A stretch of DNA of 64,000 bases, from assembly GCF_008831285.2 (NCBI RefSeq), contig NC_045140.1, positions 10,414,505-10,478,504 on the forward strand, given 5' to 3'. This document shows positions 1 to 12,400 of the stretch, in pieces. A model generated the notes under the pieces. The model ran no database searches. It was not told the origin of the DNA and saw only the letters and a program-made list of their open reading frames with translations. Position 1 is the first letter of the stretch; each line of letters begins with the position of its first letter. A program made the position numbers and the translations under genes. Origin of the DNA: Nymphaea colorata. Taxonomy: Eukaryota > Streptophyta > Magnoliopsida > Nymphaeales > Nymphaeaceae.

Positions 1-1636
1 TGGAAAATGGATTTCCAATCATCTAGACATGCCTCCAGTTGAGAAGCAAAAAGAAGACAACTCTACGAAAACTGGATCTGGTCCAAATCAATCCAAATAT
101 ATATTATTACCCCGTCCACATTCATGGGAAGAAGATCCGACTCAAAACAACCATTCGATCAATTCAATTGATGAAAGTCATAACAAGGGATTCAAGAAAA
201 TGTCATTGATCAATCTCCTCTTTCTCTCACCACTAAGGTCTCAAACAGGACTCACTCCATGATCACAAGTTCTCAAGATGGAACTAGGCAACCCAAGGTT
301 TATATGGCTGCTTCGTCTCTAGAAAAAAGAGAATCAAAAATCTTGAGGAGGCTTTAAAAGACCCACAATGGATCAAAGCCATGCAAAGTGAAATGGATGC
401 CCTTTACAAAAATCAAACGTGAAACCTTGTTACACCACTTAAGGGAGTTAATGTAGTCAGATGTAAGTGAGCTTTCAAAATCAACCGATGCTCAGATGAG
501 ACTATCGCTCGCTATAAAGCTAAACTTGTGGCCAAAGGTTATAGCTAGATGGAAGGAATTGCTTATTCTGGCACATATAGTCTAATGATAAAACCTACCA
601 CCATAAGGGTCATCCTCTCTATTGTTGTGTCCAAACATCTATCAAGTGGATGTTAACAATGCCTTTCTTTATGAGATTCTAAAGGAAAAAGTTTTCATGA
701 CTCAACCACCAGCTTTTGAGAATACAACAAAGCCTCTCACCAAGTGTGCTACCTCAAGAAGGCGCTTTATGGCTTAAAGCAAACATCCCAGGCTTGGTTT
801 GAAAGACTCAAAGGATTTCTTCTTGAAAATGGGTTCAAAAAGTCATTAGTTGATACTTCACTCTTTGTTAGAAAAACCTAAGATAAAATCATCCTTTTAC
901 TTATATACGTAGATAATATAATTATTACAGGAAATAATCCTCAGGAAATTCAAAGGATTATACATAGCTTTGGACAAGCCTTCTCCATAAAAGATCTTGA
1001 AAAATTACATTTCTTCTTGGGCATTGAAGTAACACTTCAAAAAGACAATTTTTTTCTCACAGGGAAAATATAACAAAGATATTTTAAGGGGAGCAAACAT
1101 GGAGAATGCAAAATCTTGTTCATGCCGGATGCGCTAAATGTTCCTCTATCGAAACTCGATGGTGAAAAATTAGAAAATGAAACTCAGTATCGTCAAATCG
1201 TAGGAGCACTTCAGTATGTCACTTTAACACTCCTGGGTATTACTTACGCAGTGAATAAAGTTTGTCAGTTCATGCACCAGCGGACTTCAACTCATTGGAC
1301 TCAGGTCAAAAGAATTTTACGATATCTTAAAAGTACCATGTAGTATGACTTTCAGATATCAAGATCTAATTCTTTCACCTTATCTGCTTATTCTGACGCA
1401 GATTGGTCCGGGTGTCCAGACGACCGAAGATCCACTAGTGGCTATGTTACAAAAATTGGACACAATATCATATCTTCTAAATCCACCAAACAACAGACCA
1501 AGGCCAAGATTAGCTGATATGTTCGTTCCGAAAAGCAATTAGCTGATATTTTCACTAAACCATTACCAAGGCCAAGATTTCGTTGTCTCAAGGAAATGCT
1601 AAACGTCCTTGAAATGGAGATTGGATCGAAGGGGCA
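1..1636 (+). pseudogene. Decayed Ty1/copia pol fragment (reverse transcriptase to RNase H end)
   Basis: The forward frames show scattered copia pol motifs: QVDVNNAFLYE near 645, YVDNIIITGNN near 905 (the RT catalytic motif, with the second Asp changed to Asn), a stretch like [10 protein letters not shown]...[10 protein letters not shown] at 1195-1275, and LADIFTKPLPRPRF near 1545. Reading needs several frame changes and meets many stops, so it is dead. It ends in a purine-rich run (GAAGGGGCA) just before a TGTTAG LTR start at 1637. The 5' part lies left of the window. It sits downstream of the topA 3' end. Confidence 0.75.
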
Positions 1637-2030
1637 TGTTAGATATAAGGTTGCTAATCCAATGTCCTTGCCAATCTTGCAACATAAATCAAATTTTGAA
1701 TTATGAGCCAAATATGGAAGAAATATGATTGACATTCAAAGAAGGAAAGCAACTACTGCTCCAACGCATGAAGATGTTGAAAATGGAAAGAAATTCAAAT
1801 TTGTAATCAAGATCCAAACATATTGAATTTTGATAGACCTGCCTAAAATTAGTATTTAGCTTTCTTTCCTCTCTAACATTTATGTCGTTGTGAGAGAGGA
1901 TTCCTTTTTCAGAATTGTAAAAGAAGGAAAGACTCCATGGACGTAGGTCAAGCTTGACCGAACCACGTAATTGCTTGTGTGCTCTCTCTCTCTCTCTCTC
2001 TGGCTCATTCAATCTTTTACAGTGTTTACC
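1637..2030 (+). repeat. Probable 3' LTR of the decayed copia (right edge uncertain)
   Basis: Starts TGTTAGATATAAGG directly after the purine tract. Contains GACCGAACCACGTAA followed by a CT microsatellite at 1981-2000. The same GACCGAACCACGTAA plus GT/CT run recurs at 3041-3130. No clean CA end or target-site duplication was found. Confidence 0.45.
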
Positions 2031-2989
2031 AGAGAAGATAGTTTCCCTGAGTGAGCTGGATGGAGACAAAAATTGGCCACGTTGTGAATGTAGGGATACA
2101 GATATTTGCAATTTGCAGCTTGAACATGTTGGGAAGCCATGGAGCTCAATGGCTCTTATACCGTAACAGAAATAAGGAATCAAGAGAAAGAGGCATTTAC
2201 ATGATTCGGTGGTGTGTCCACCTAGGTCCATGAGAAACTGAACGATCTCTCATTAGAGTTTGAAAGTGAATATATTTCTGTTATATAGTTTTTTTTTTAC
2301 AACACCACTAATATTGCCCACAAAATAGGCTGAGTCGTTTCCATTACAATCTTCCTCAACGCTCTTGGATTTGTTTCCTTTAGGAGTGGAAACCTTATCT
2401 TAATCGCTAGCACTGAATTTTTCTCCACTGAATTCATCCTCAGCGCTCTTGGATCGTGCAATTTTGATATACTCTTATCAAAATGACTCTATTGTTTGGT
2501 TTCTAATGATGTTAAAAAACTTACTGCTGACAAGATTTTTAATGATATCAGTTTTAGACGACAAGAAGAGAGCTGGCAAACAGAGATTTAGAATCCCAAA
2601 TTCCCTCAAGGGAGAACAAGTTTGTATATATAGCATGTGAGAAGAGAATGACTACGGTAGATAGGCTCAAAAAGTACAAAGTGAGTAATGCCAATGCCTA
2701 CTTCATGTGCATAAAGGAGGAGGAGAATAGCCTGTTAAGACAGGTCAATCAACTGATGGAAAGGCCATCTTCAATGAAGGAAACCTCTATCTCACAAGCG
2801 AAGACATCATGAATTACAAAAAAGGCAAGAAGCCAAAATTGCATGCCGTCAACCAGAAAAGCAAGAAGTAAAAGAAGGAAAATTATTTTCCGACCGTTAT
2901 TGCAACATCTCAAAATTCCCAACGTTACAAAATGAGAGTCATAGTTAAAATGTAAAAGTAAATCGCTCTTAGAAGATAAGACCAATTGT

Positions 2990-3075
2990 ATTCCAAGAAT
3001 GAATAGAGAGAATTGATATCCTGTAAACATAGGTAATGACTGACCGAACCACGTAAATTTGTGTGTGTGTGTGTG

Positions 3076-3114
<39 letters not shown>

Positions 3115-3167
3115 CTTTCTCTCTCTCTTTTATCTCTCTTTCAATTTTGCTTTTATGGTATCAGAGA
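2990..3167 (+). repeat. Degenerate LTR end followed by tRNA-Met primer-binding-like site
   Basis: Contains GACTGACCGAACCACGTAA, GT/CT/AT microsatellites (3060-3128), then TGGTATCAGAGA at 3156-3167. That motif is the copy of the initiator tRNA-Met primer site that directly follows 5' LTRs elsewhere in this window. No coding internal region follows, so this looks like a truncated element related to the LTR at 1637. Confidence 0.4.
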
Positions 3168-4370
3168 CGACATTTTCAATCTGTGAAGATCCGTCACTAT
3201 TATAGTCATTAAAGAGTGGTGCTCCTCTCCGACCAAGTTCATCTTGTGGTCTACGGTCATAGCATCTTCATCAGCAAATGAGAATGTAGAAGCCACCCTA
3301 AGGCGTCCAAACAAGAAATAGGTCACACCTTCGTGTTAAACTATCTTTTGAACAAAATCAAGAAGCTAACTGCTAAAATAAAAGCCACCCTAAGGCGCCC
3401 AAACATACCAAGAGATTTGAACCTTCCTATCCTGTCGGTTTTGGAAGGTCTTAAAGCAAGCAAGCAGAAGGGTGGGGTGTTCTCGTTATAAAAACTATTT
3501 TGTCATACCGATGACCTATGTGTATAAAATGAAAAAGAATGTTTTGGATGTAAAAAAATAAAAGAAACGTCTTTGTTGTACAAATATTGATTACAAAATT
3601 TGTATGCTAATTATCACTAAAGCCGTTTCTAACACACAAATCCTTTTACGCGATCCACGTTTTCTGCAGTTGACAAACGACACCAACAAGCATATTATGC
3701 ATTCCCAACTTGCTTTTCGTGTCCTTATCATACTCTTATTACAAGAGATTATGATAATACATCATTTTCTATTCTATTGTAATATGAACTCTCACGGACT
3801 ATGGGTCACATTTTGTTTTCTCTTGCGGATGTGTGTGTGTGTGTGGGCGCCCACAAAAAAGAGGGGGAGAGCGAGAGCAATTCGAAAATCACTGAATAGA
3901 AAAATGACAACTGAAAAGAATTCTCTCTGCGGGGATGGTGCAGTGCACTTAGTTCAAGAGAATAAAGTACATTAAAACGGATTCTAAACTTATCTGTCTG
4001 CATTAATTCCTTTATTTATATCCAATAATATTAATACATGTGTAAATTTTATCTAAATTAGTCAGTTTTCCATTAATATTCAAATTAAGGAAAGTTGGAT
4101 AGAGAGCTTCCCAAGAAAGTTAGATGTATTAAGGAAGTTGTATATATTGTTCACTTCATTTGCTCAGAAGGCAAAACGTATACCTGATTAAGTAGAAAAC
4201 GCAATTTTTTAAGTTAACGATGAAATCTTTTTATTATCACCAAATCTCTGTGGTCTTTAAAAATTTATATTTCTTTCCAGGGAGCTGAAATAAAGTATAC
4301 AAGTCCTGATTTAAGTAATATCGCTGTTCAGAACGGAGAAAAAGGACCTTATTTCCATCATCTATTGCAA
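3168..4370. other. Unassigned region downstream of topA
   Basis: A/T-rich DNA without a recognisable gene. A short segment repeats: AGCCACCCTAAGGCGTCCAAACA near 3290 and AGCCACCCTAAGGCGCCCAAACA near 3385 (each longer than the family cores quoted here and nearly identical), suggesting a small direct duplication. Short ORFs here show no domain. Confidence 0.35.
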
Positions 4371-4376
4371 TTTATT
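4371..4376 (-). terminator. Candidate poly(A) signal of topA
   Basis: AATAAA on the minus strand, about 157 bases past the stop codon, a plausible distance for a plant 3' UTR. Plant poly(A) signals are loose and the region is A/T rich, so this is tentative. Confidence 0.3.
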
Positions 4377-4532
4377 TAAGAAGATTACAACAGCTGTTAC
4401 AAAATTTCAACAGATTATTTACATGAACTAAATGGAATTCATTCCTCCGATTTCTCTTCTAATGGACTAAATGTTACAAAAGAATCGGTGCTCTATTCTC
4501 CAAAAAAAATGATATTCCACAGTATGTCTTCA

Positions 4533-4646
4533 TTAAGCTTCGCTCATGACCAAGTTTTTGGTTTTAGGTCGACCAATTTGTTTGGCAAACCTGCCGGTCA
4601 AAAACTTCAATGCCATTTCAATTGTGATGCGCTCTGGGTCTACATT
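4533..4646 (-). CDS. topA last exon with stop codon
   Basis: 114 bp, residues 695-731 plus [23 protein letters not shown], then [11 protein letters not shown] and a short tail. The stop is at 4533-4535. Confidence 0.92.
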   Translation of the reverse strand, partial: NVDPERITIEMALKFLTGRFAKQIGRPKTKNLVMSEA

Positions 4647-7600
4647 CTGTTCATGCCAACGCAGAAAAATTAGAGCTGCCTTCCAAGATAACCACATTAC
4701 GGAATAAACAATATAGTCAATGCATCTCCTTCTAAAATCAGTACGTAAATTGAACCTCAAGGAATAAAATGAATTAGAAAGCACTGAAGACAGCTAGATG
4801 CATAAAGTCTGCCAAGATACGCAGCTGAAGCTTAACAGCTAACTATCATGATAGTCTACTTTATACGATAAACTAACTTGCAGCTAATTCTACAGAGACA
4901 CAATTTTTACGCATCTACGTATCTTTGATATATTAAACTGGAAAATAGGCTCCACATAGTGCCAGAACAGGCAACTGACGAGGGAGAAGTGTGAACACAG
5001 CAGTGTGTGTGTGTGTGTGTGTGTGTCTGTGTGCCTATGTGTAATCACTAATACTATGTGTGTGTGAGAGAGAGAGAGAGAGAAAGAGAGAGAGATCCAC
5101 GGCATAATCATTGATTCATTAATCTATTCTCAGGAAATTACTAAAAAAAGACTTTTGAAAAACTATTCCTATTTTATTTTTACCAGGAAAATCTCAGGCA
5201 AACTTGAATCATTCAAATAATGTAAGATGAAAAAACCACAATAGCAGAAAAAGTTACAAACTTATGAATTTTCTACTATTTTCCTTACAACAATATTAAT
5301 AAAGATTCATAACTTTTTAGTTCTAAAAGAATCAAAAGATGAAAAAACGCACTTAAAATATATATGAGTTATGACAAAAGTTTTCTTCTGAAAGGGAAAA
5401 TATCACATTACTTAATCTTGGAAATATTTTGAAATTTCACAGTATTTTGTCAACATCATCCTTTGGAGCTATTTTTGCAATATTGACGTTGTCAATATTG
5501 GTGACTAATCTAAACCACCCAAAAAATTCAAACCATGAAGCAAAGCCCACTGCATGTCTAGCACCGGGACTAGGTAAGCCAGATGGTTCATTTCCCAGTA
5601 GTGTGCGGCCACGAAATGGCCTAAAAAGGCTTCTTTCTTTTTAAAAAACAAAATATTTAGAAGTCCAGAACATGGGAAAAAATGAACCAGGTATTTATTC
5701 ATTAGACCTGGAATAAAATCTGCCTTAGCAAAATCCAGATTTTCAGCCCTTATTACCTAAACAGGCCCCAAAAGGCTAAAGTATTAGGGATATTGCACCT
5801 TAGTTGTAAGGGCGATGATAATCCCATTTCTGCAAGGCCTGCGCACATTTGCTTATGATAGGTAAAAAGAAGAATCAACAACCTTACAACCTCAAGGGGC
5901 TCAATACAAGTGTCGTTATAATACAGCTGTTCCACCCACAGAATTAATCATTTTCTTATTTTTTTTAAAACCATATAGCAGTTCTATTACATGGATGGCA
6001 TGTACTATTATAGTCGTCAACTTAGAAGGTACAAGAGAATTAGTAAAATAAGACAAACAACAAAGGTTTGTCATATAATTGCCCCAATAGCTTTCAGGAA
6101 CAGCTTAAAGTCCAAACAAGCCATACCGTGAGCTTGATTACATTTTGACAGAAGATACCATATCTAGAAAAAAGAACAGATAAATACCTTTGGCACAGGA
6201 GCACAAGTGCGTCTATGTCTAACAGAAAATCCATATTTAGAGATTTTTAATATGATTGGCTTCTTATCTTCAGGATGATTACCCTGTAACCACAAAACCA
6301 ATATAATTTAAAGCCAAGGTGAATGCACAGTTTAAAATAGGAGCATAAAAAGTTAATGAAGAGACAAAATTGGAGATCAGCTTATTTTCTTCATTGCCCC
6401 CATTATTTTTAGATAAACAACTAGTACACAAGTATGATAACTTTAAAGGTACCAGAATCTTAGGGTACTGCAGAAGCTTCAGAGCATCATCTAAGCCAAT
6501 GGATTCCACATCCTTAACCTGTACAAAATCAATAAGTCATTTTTCCTTTGGTAGAAAAAAAAAGGATACAGAATCAGTTGCAGCTAGCAATATGAAGCAT
6601 AAAGAAAAAAAAAACATATGCTAGATAAATACAAACAGCAATTAGCCAAAAAAAAAAAAACAACTAGTGGTTCTACCATTTCCTAACATGAAGTTTGCTT
6701 CTCAAACTAAAGGCTGTCTAACTGTACGTCAAACTTAGGAGATGGAATCCCATTGCACAAAATTGTGTGTGAAAATAAGTACCAAAAAAGAGAAGGCTAA
6801 CAACAATTTTTGCCATCATACAAAGAAAGACATTCATAGATGACAAATATCTCACCAACCATAAAAGCAAGAGCATATGCCCCCTCACCAATATATGATC
6901 CCTCCAGGAAGGACGGGCCTCCCTTATAAGGTAAAATAACTCAGCCTCAACTAGTTGAAATAACACAACAACCTAGAACAACAAATTTGTTAAAAAAGAA
7001 ACAACTTAGACTTTAGTTCAGATTAGAACTTGGTGGCGAAATTTTCAATCTTTTTGCTAATCTTCTGCAATCCAAAAGACTCCTTTCAATTGAATACGTG
7101 ATAGCAAACACATCCAGTTATTCACATGGGGAGATGTTTTAGGAGTTCCAGATTTCAATACAGATCAATTTCTAGGTTAGCCTCGGACTACAATAAGAAT
7201 CAGATAAGAAAAGAAAATTGTGTATCCATATTTGTGAAAACCCAAGACAAATAACATAATCTATGAATTGGAAGAAACATACTAGAACTCAGTTAGAGGT
7301 TATGCAAGATTGTCTTTGATTTTCTGCAATCCAAAAGACTCCTTTCCATTAAATACGTGATAGCAAACCCATCCAGTTATTCACATGGGGAGAAATTTTA
7401 GGAGTTCCAGATTTAAACACAGATCAATTTCTAGATTAGCCTTGGACTACAATATGAAAACCTCTAATGGTTATGCTAGAATGTCTTTGAACCTGAGCAA
7501 TTTCAGTTTTTGCATTCTTAAAATAAAGTACTGGCTTCTGACATCTCCAAAAAGTATATATGGCCAAAGTCAAATAAGGTGCTACATGGTCTATAAACAC

Positions 7601-9427
7601 CTGTCTCGAAGACAGACTGTGAAATTGATCTGGCAATTAGAAAAAAAACCTAGTACATTGGTCACTAGAACCATAGCTGGCATAACATATTTAGAAAAAT
7701 TTCTCAACCATGAAACAGAATGATGTACCATAGATGTAGGAAAGATAAGAAAATCACATCTATAAATATGCAACTATGAAGCATAAAAATTAGGAGGCTC
7801 ACAAGTAACCTTGGTAATCAAAAGTGCTACAAAAAGAAGAGAGTTAAAAGAGAGAGAGAGAGAGAGAGAGAACAAGAAAATTTAAGACTTTTCTTCACTT
7901 GGGCACCTAGGTGGCCCAGCCTAATTGCAGGGTAGTCACCTAGGGCCTAGGTGGGCGCCTAAGTGCTCTTTTGAGTTTTGACTACTAAGCAAGTAGCAAC
8001 ATTTTGAGAATCCAGACATCAATGTGAATCTCATGACTGCAAAGTGTTAACCAATATGTAAAAATATAGCACAGCAGACACTGTCCTTTATTCTAATGTA
8101 GGCCCAAGGGAAATTGTAATTGCTGGCATAGGGAACAAATATATATGCACCATGCATGTTTGAGTACAAATGGCATTGACAGCTGCCAAATGTTATCAAT
8201 TCATCAAAAAAAGGAATGTAAACTTTGAACGAAAGTCTGAATAAAACAAACAAAATTTGATTACAATGACTACATGCCTGCGCAAGGCTAGCTCTTTTTG
8301 GTGAATAGCCTTTTCTATCCTCACCGAGTTGGATATAAAACCCATATGGTCCATTTTTCAACAAAATCTGCAAAGAGAAAACAATATGCATGACAAACAA
8401 CAGTCACAAAGAAAATGAACTCCCCATGGATTTCATTTGTCAGAATCCGAGGCACCAACATGAAATACCAACCTTTTCATTAGAGGTTGGGTGCAAACCT
8501 ATTAACTTTGGTTGGAAGCACGAGTCTGGTTTATCAACCACATCATCATCTTCATCACCAATAACTGTTTTAGCAATGTACCTACGAAGGACATCGCATA
8601 TTGTTCAGCTTGGCTAGATTGCTCAACAGTGTTCGGTAGCACAGATAGCATTATACTTTTACAGTTTTCACTAGCAGCTCTGACAAGGCCAAACAGATGC
8701 ACATGAATGTAACATGTAGGTGTGTGGGGGAGAGGGAGAGTTGTACTATATCAAACTATAGCTCATGAACAAAAATAGGGATTCAAACGCTACTTGCAGG
8801 CAACAAAAGCTGGTCTAGCATAAAATGGACAAAAAATAAAATCTTGGTTGTTATATTTGACCAATATGAAATAAAGAACAACTAGTTTTACATGTAAAAT
8901 CTGCAAGAGAAAAAGCAGGAGTAATTTTTCTAAAAAACTCACGAGCATTTTGGATGTTGATCGCAACCAATGAAGTATCCGGAACCATGTCTGCTGACTT
9001 TAAAGATCAAGCTCCCAACTAGACAACTGTAACAAAGGTCAGAGATTTAATTGTACAGAATATGACATTTCTTTGCCAATACAATAATACTTGATTCCTT
9101 CTTCAAAAGCAGAAAAAGGAAACAGACAAGCAGAACACAGGGCCATATACAAGCTAAGGGCCCCAGCATTGGCCTCTATCAAGCTCATATCAATAATGAC
9201 AAATCCCAGACAAGCATGTAACAAGATCAATAATTCAACACTAAATTTTCCTTTATTTTTTCAAAAAATGGAAATATGATTTTGCTCGGTTATTTTGATG
9301 AGTTGCTGCATATGCTGATAACTCAATCTCTCAAACGCAGAGGATAATTGTCATTACCAGATAAGCAAATTCTGTAAGCTATAATTTTTACATATATTTT
9401 TTTGTTTTACTTTGTGATTCACTTAAA

Positions 9428-9465
<38 letters not shown>

Positions 9466-12400
9466 CCCTGAATCATCGATACATCCAAGATCATTTTCTG
9501 CACACAGTCCTGTGTCTGTGTGACAAGCAACACACAGCCACACTAGTGTCATTTTATATGACAGCATTTTTCATTATAAACATACTTTTGTGCATATTCT
9601 ATCAGTTCTTGAGTACCTTGCTCTTTTCTAATTGTCTGTCCTTTCATGTTTAACTTGGTCACACACAAAATTCCTTAGCGCTGGTCGGAAACTTCTCAAG
9701 CAAATTTTGCAAATAGCTTAATAATATTTACCATATCAGCACATTACAAATATGAAAGTGTTTTCATGTCCATTCGTTTCCTTGTACATGCATTGGCCTG
9801 TGGGGCTCTGACTAGACCTCCTTGAGCACCCCAAAAGAAAAGCAAGATTGAATGCATTAGCCCATTCAGCAAACTCCCAACTCAGCAAGCTGAGCTGTTA
9901 GTATCAAATCTCCCTCTGCTCATCTTTGGTCATTCATGAAAGGTTGGTAGAAATTAGGTGAAGGAAATTATATCTGAAAAGCCAGATAACTGTGCAATAG
10001 GGTACTAGTTGAACCCAAAAAAAAAAAAAAAAAAAAAGAAGGAAGAAGTGTACACCAGCATAAGTACCTAGGACAAGTTCTGTGTTTAATAAGTAGAGAA
10101 GAGAATAATTGATCCTTAAAAGTCTCTCCCAACATCTGTTCCACCTGCAAGAAGAGTGGCCAATCAGAGAAGAGCAAGAAGCAGAGGTAATTACAACTTG
10201 CACCTTTGCCCTATTCAGGCATTTTCATACCATACAACTATCTGAAATGCCTAATATGAGTTTTACAAAGATTCAAATAGAAAAATAAATTTATAAGCAA
10301 CAGCCTAAAAAAATTATCTTGGAAACAAGGAATACCTGTCGAATATCAACTTTGGTCACATGGTCACAGTACTTGCTAAACCGTGTCCAGTAATTGTTCA
10401 AAAGACTCTTCCATTCAGTCATACCCGCAGAAACATTGTCCAACTGATGAGATGAAAATAAAGTTAACACTATGTTGGCATTCAATGGGCAGTAAAACAT
10501 AGGAGCAGCATAAAACAGAGAAGAATCTCAAAGCAAAAAAGATAACCAAATACAAGAGCGATGAGAAAAACAGACATGCAAGAGACCACTAATTGTTTAA
10601 GAGACTCCATTCTTTAGCTGGTGAGATGATGCAAAGAGACAGAATGTTGGCATACAATGGCCAACTAAATGTAAAGAGCCACAACAGGCATGAAACAGAG
10701 AAAATTTCAATATAAGAATGATAGCCAATTATATAGAGTCATAAGAAAAACTGGCACACAAAAGAGAAGAATCCCAAGCCAAGCTCCTCTTATTATGGCT
10801 CCTCCTACTATGGCCTATAATCTATACACAGCAGAAAGCCACATTCATTATACATGAATATCTAAATGCAGCCATGTATATTCCAGAAGTTTGTTCCAGT
10901 TATATAAAGTATAAACTGGATCCCAAACAACAATTTGTTCCGCATTCTTAGCAAGCATGACAGTGTCTCAATTTTTTTGAATCCTGTGAGAGAGTCCCAC
11001 TAAGAAGACATCAATAAGATACAGTAGCAGTAAGCATCTGACCAATGAGACCATCAACACTCATGAGCAAGATAAATTATAAACATGGATCTTCAAACTG
11101 TACCACACTAAGCCTAACAATGTATTAATGTTTATCAGAGGTGGCTCCACATGAGTCCATCAGAAAAAAAAAAAAATTATGTAAGGCATCAAGCTTAGTA
11201 TTTCACAAGACATTCACTCTTTCGAGTAGGAAACCCTAATTTTTACCTTAAGTTGTAAGAAAGCCTGCAAATAATTGTCCACAGAGAAGAATATTCTTTT
11301 CTTGCTTAGTAGCCTCAACATGCCTTACCTACCTAAAAATTACCATGAGAAAAATTCATCCTCGAAAATCATAAGGACACCATCTTTTTATTGCACCAAT
11401 AAACAGATGATATAGGCTTACGGCCTACCTCTTGATTTAGTAAGGAAACAAATTCAGGCTCTCAAAGAACACAGACCATGTGGGGAAACACTTAACAGAA
11501 GGCCTTAGCAAAAGGAAGCCCTATTTGGGGATATTATACAGTATAATATCCATGTCTATAATGGAACCAGCATCCATCCCAAGGAATGCCACTAAAAGTC
11601 TCTCCTTTTTCATCCCTAATTGGCACAGGACTGCAGAAGGCCCAAAGTTGTGTCCCCTGGTGACGTAAGGTTTGACCTAGACCATTCTAGTCTCCTTGAA
11701 ACCTCTACGGGCGCTTCTTATGCAGTGTGATATTATTTTCCTTGTGACCAATCACCAAACATCACCAGTTAACATGGCTCCTTCAGTCATTAGCAAGTCC
11801 TAGTCGTCATAGAAAATCATCACAAAGATGCATTCTTGGTAAAACCCTTAATTACTCCTGCTACCATCCAGTGACATCTTGACTATATAGAAGCTATATG
11901 GATCTATGTGATAGGATTTCTTACCCATCCACACACTTCACAAATGCGACCAGCATGCAACCATACATCAATTTTCTGAAGAACCAACTCACCCAGTTTA
12001 ACTTTAGGAAAGCCAACTCACAGGATTTCTAGACCTCATGCTTCAGTCCTCAGCTCTGTCCTTGCCTCTAATCTGCATTGTTCTGGTATCCAAATTCTCC
12101 AAACAGACTCCCATGTCCCAATGTGAGAGTGAGAAGCCCATCCGCCACTTGAGTACATCTAACAATGAATGAAATGGAAGCGATTCCTACTGAATTTAAT
12201 GACTGCATGTCTCTAGAAGTCAGCTCAGGCTGAGAATTTGAAGAAGTGGTGATCCACGTCGTTCCGCTCCTTGTGGCACTTGTACTGCCATACTGATACC
12301 AAACTGCCCATCTTTCATTGGCTGACAAATTGACAATCTATTCTGGCATCCTAGACAATGAGTCCTGCACACTTGCATGAATCCATTATGACTCAGTGAC

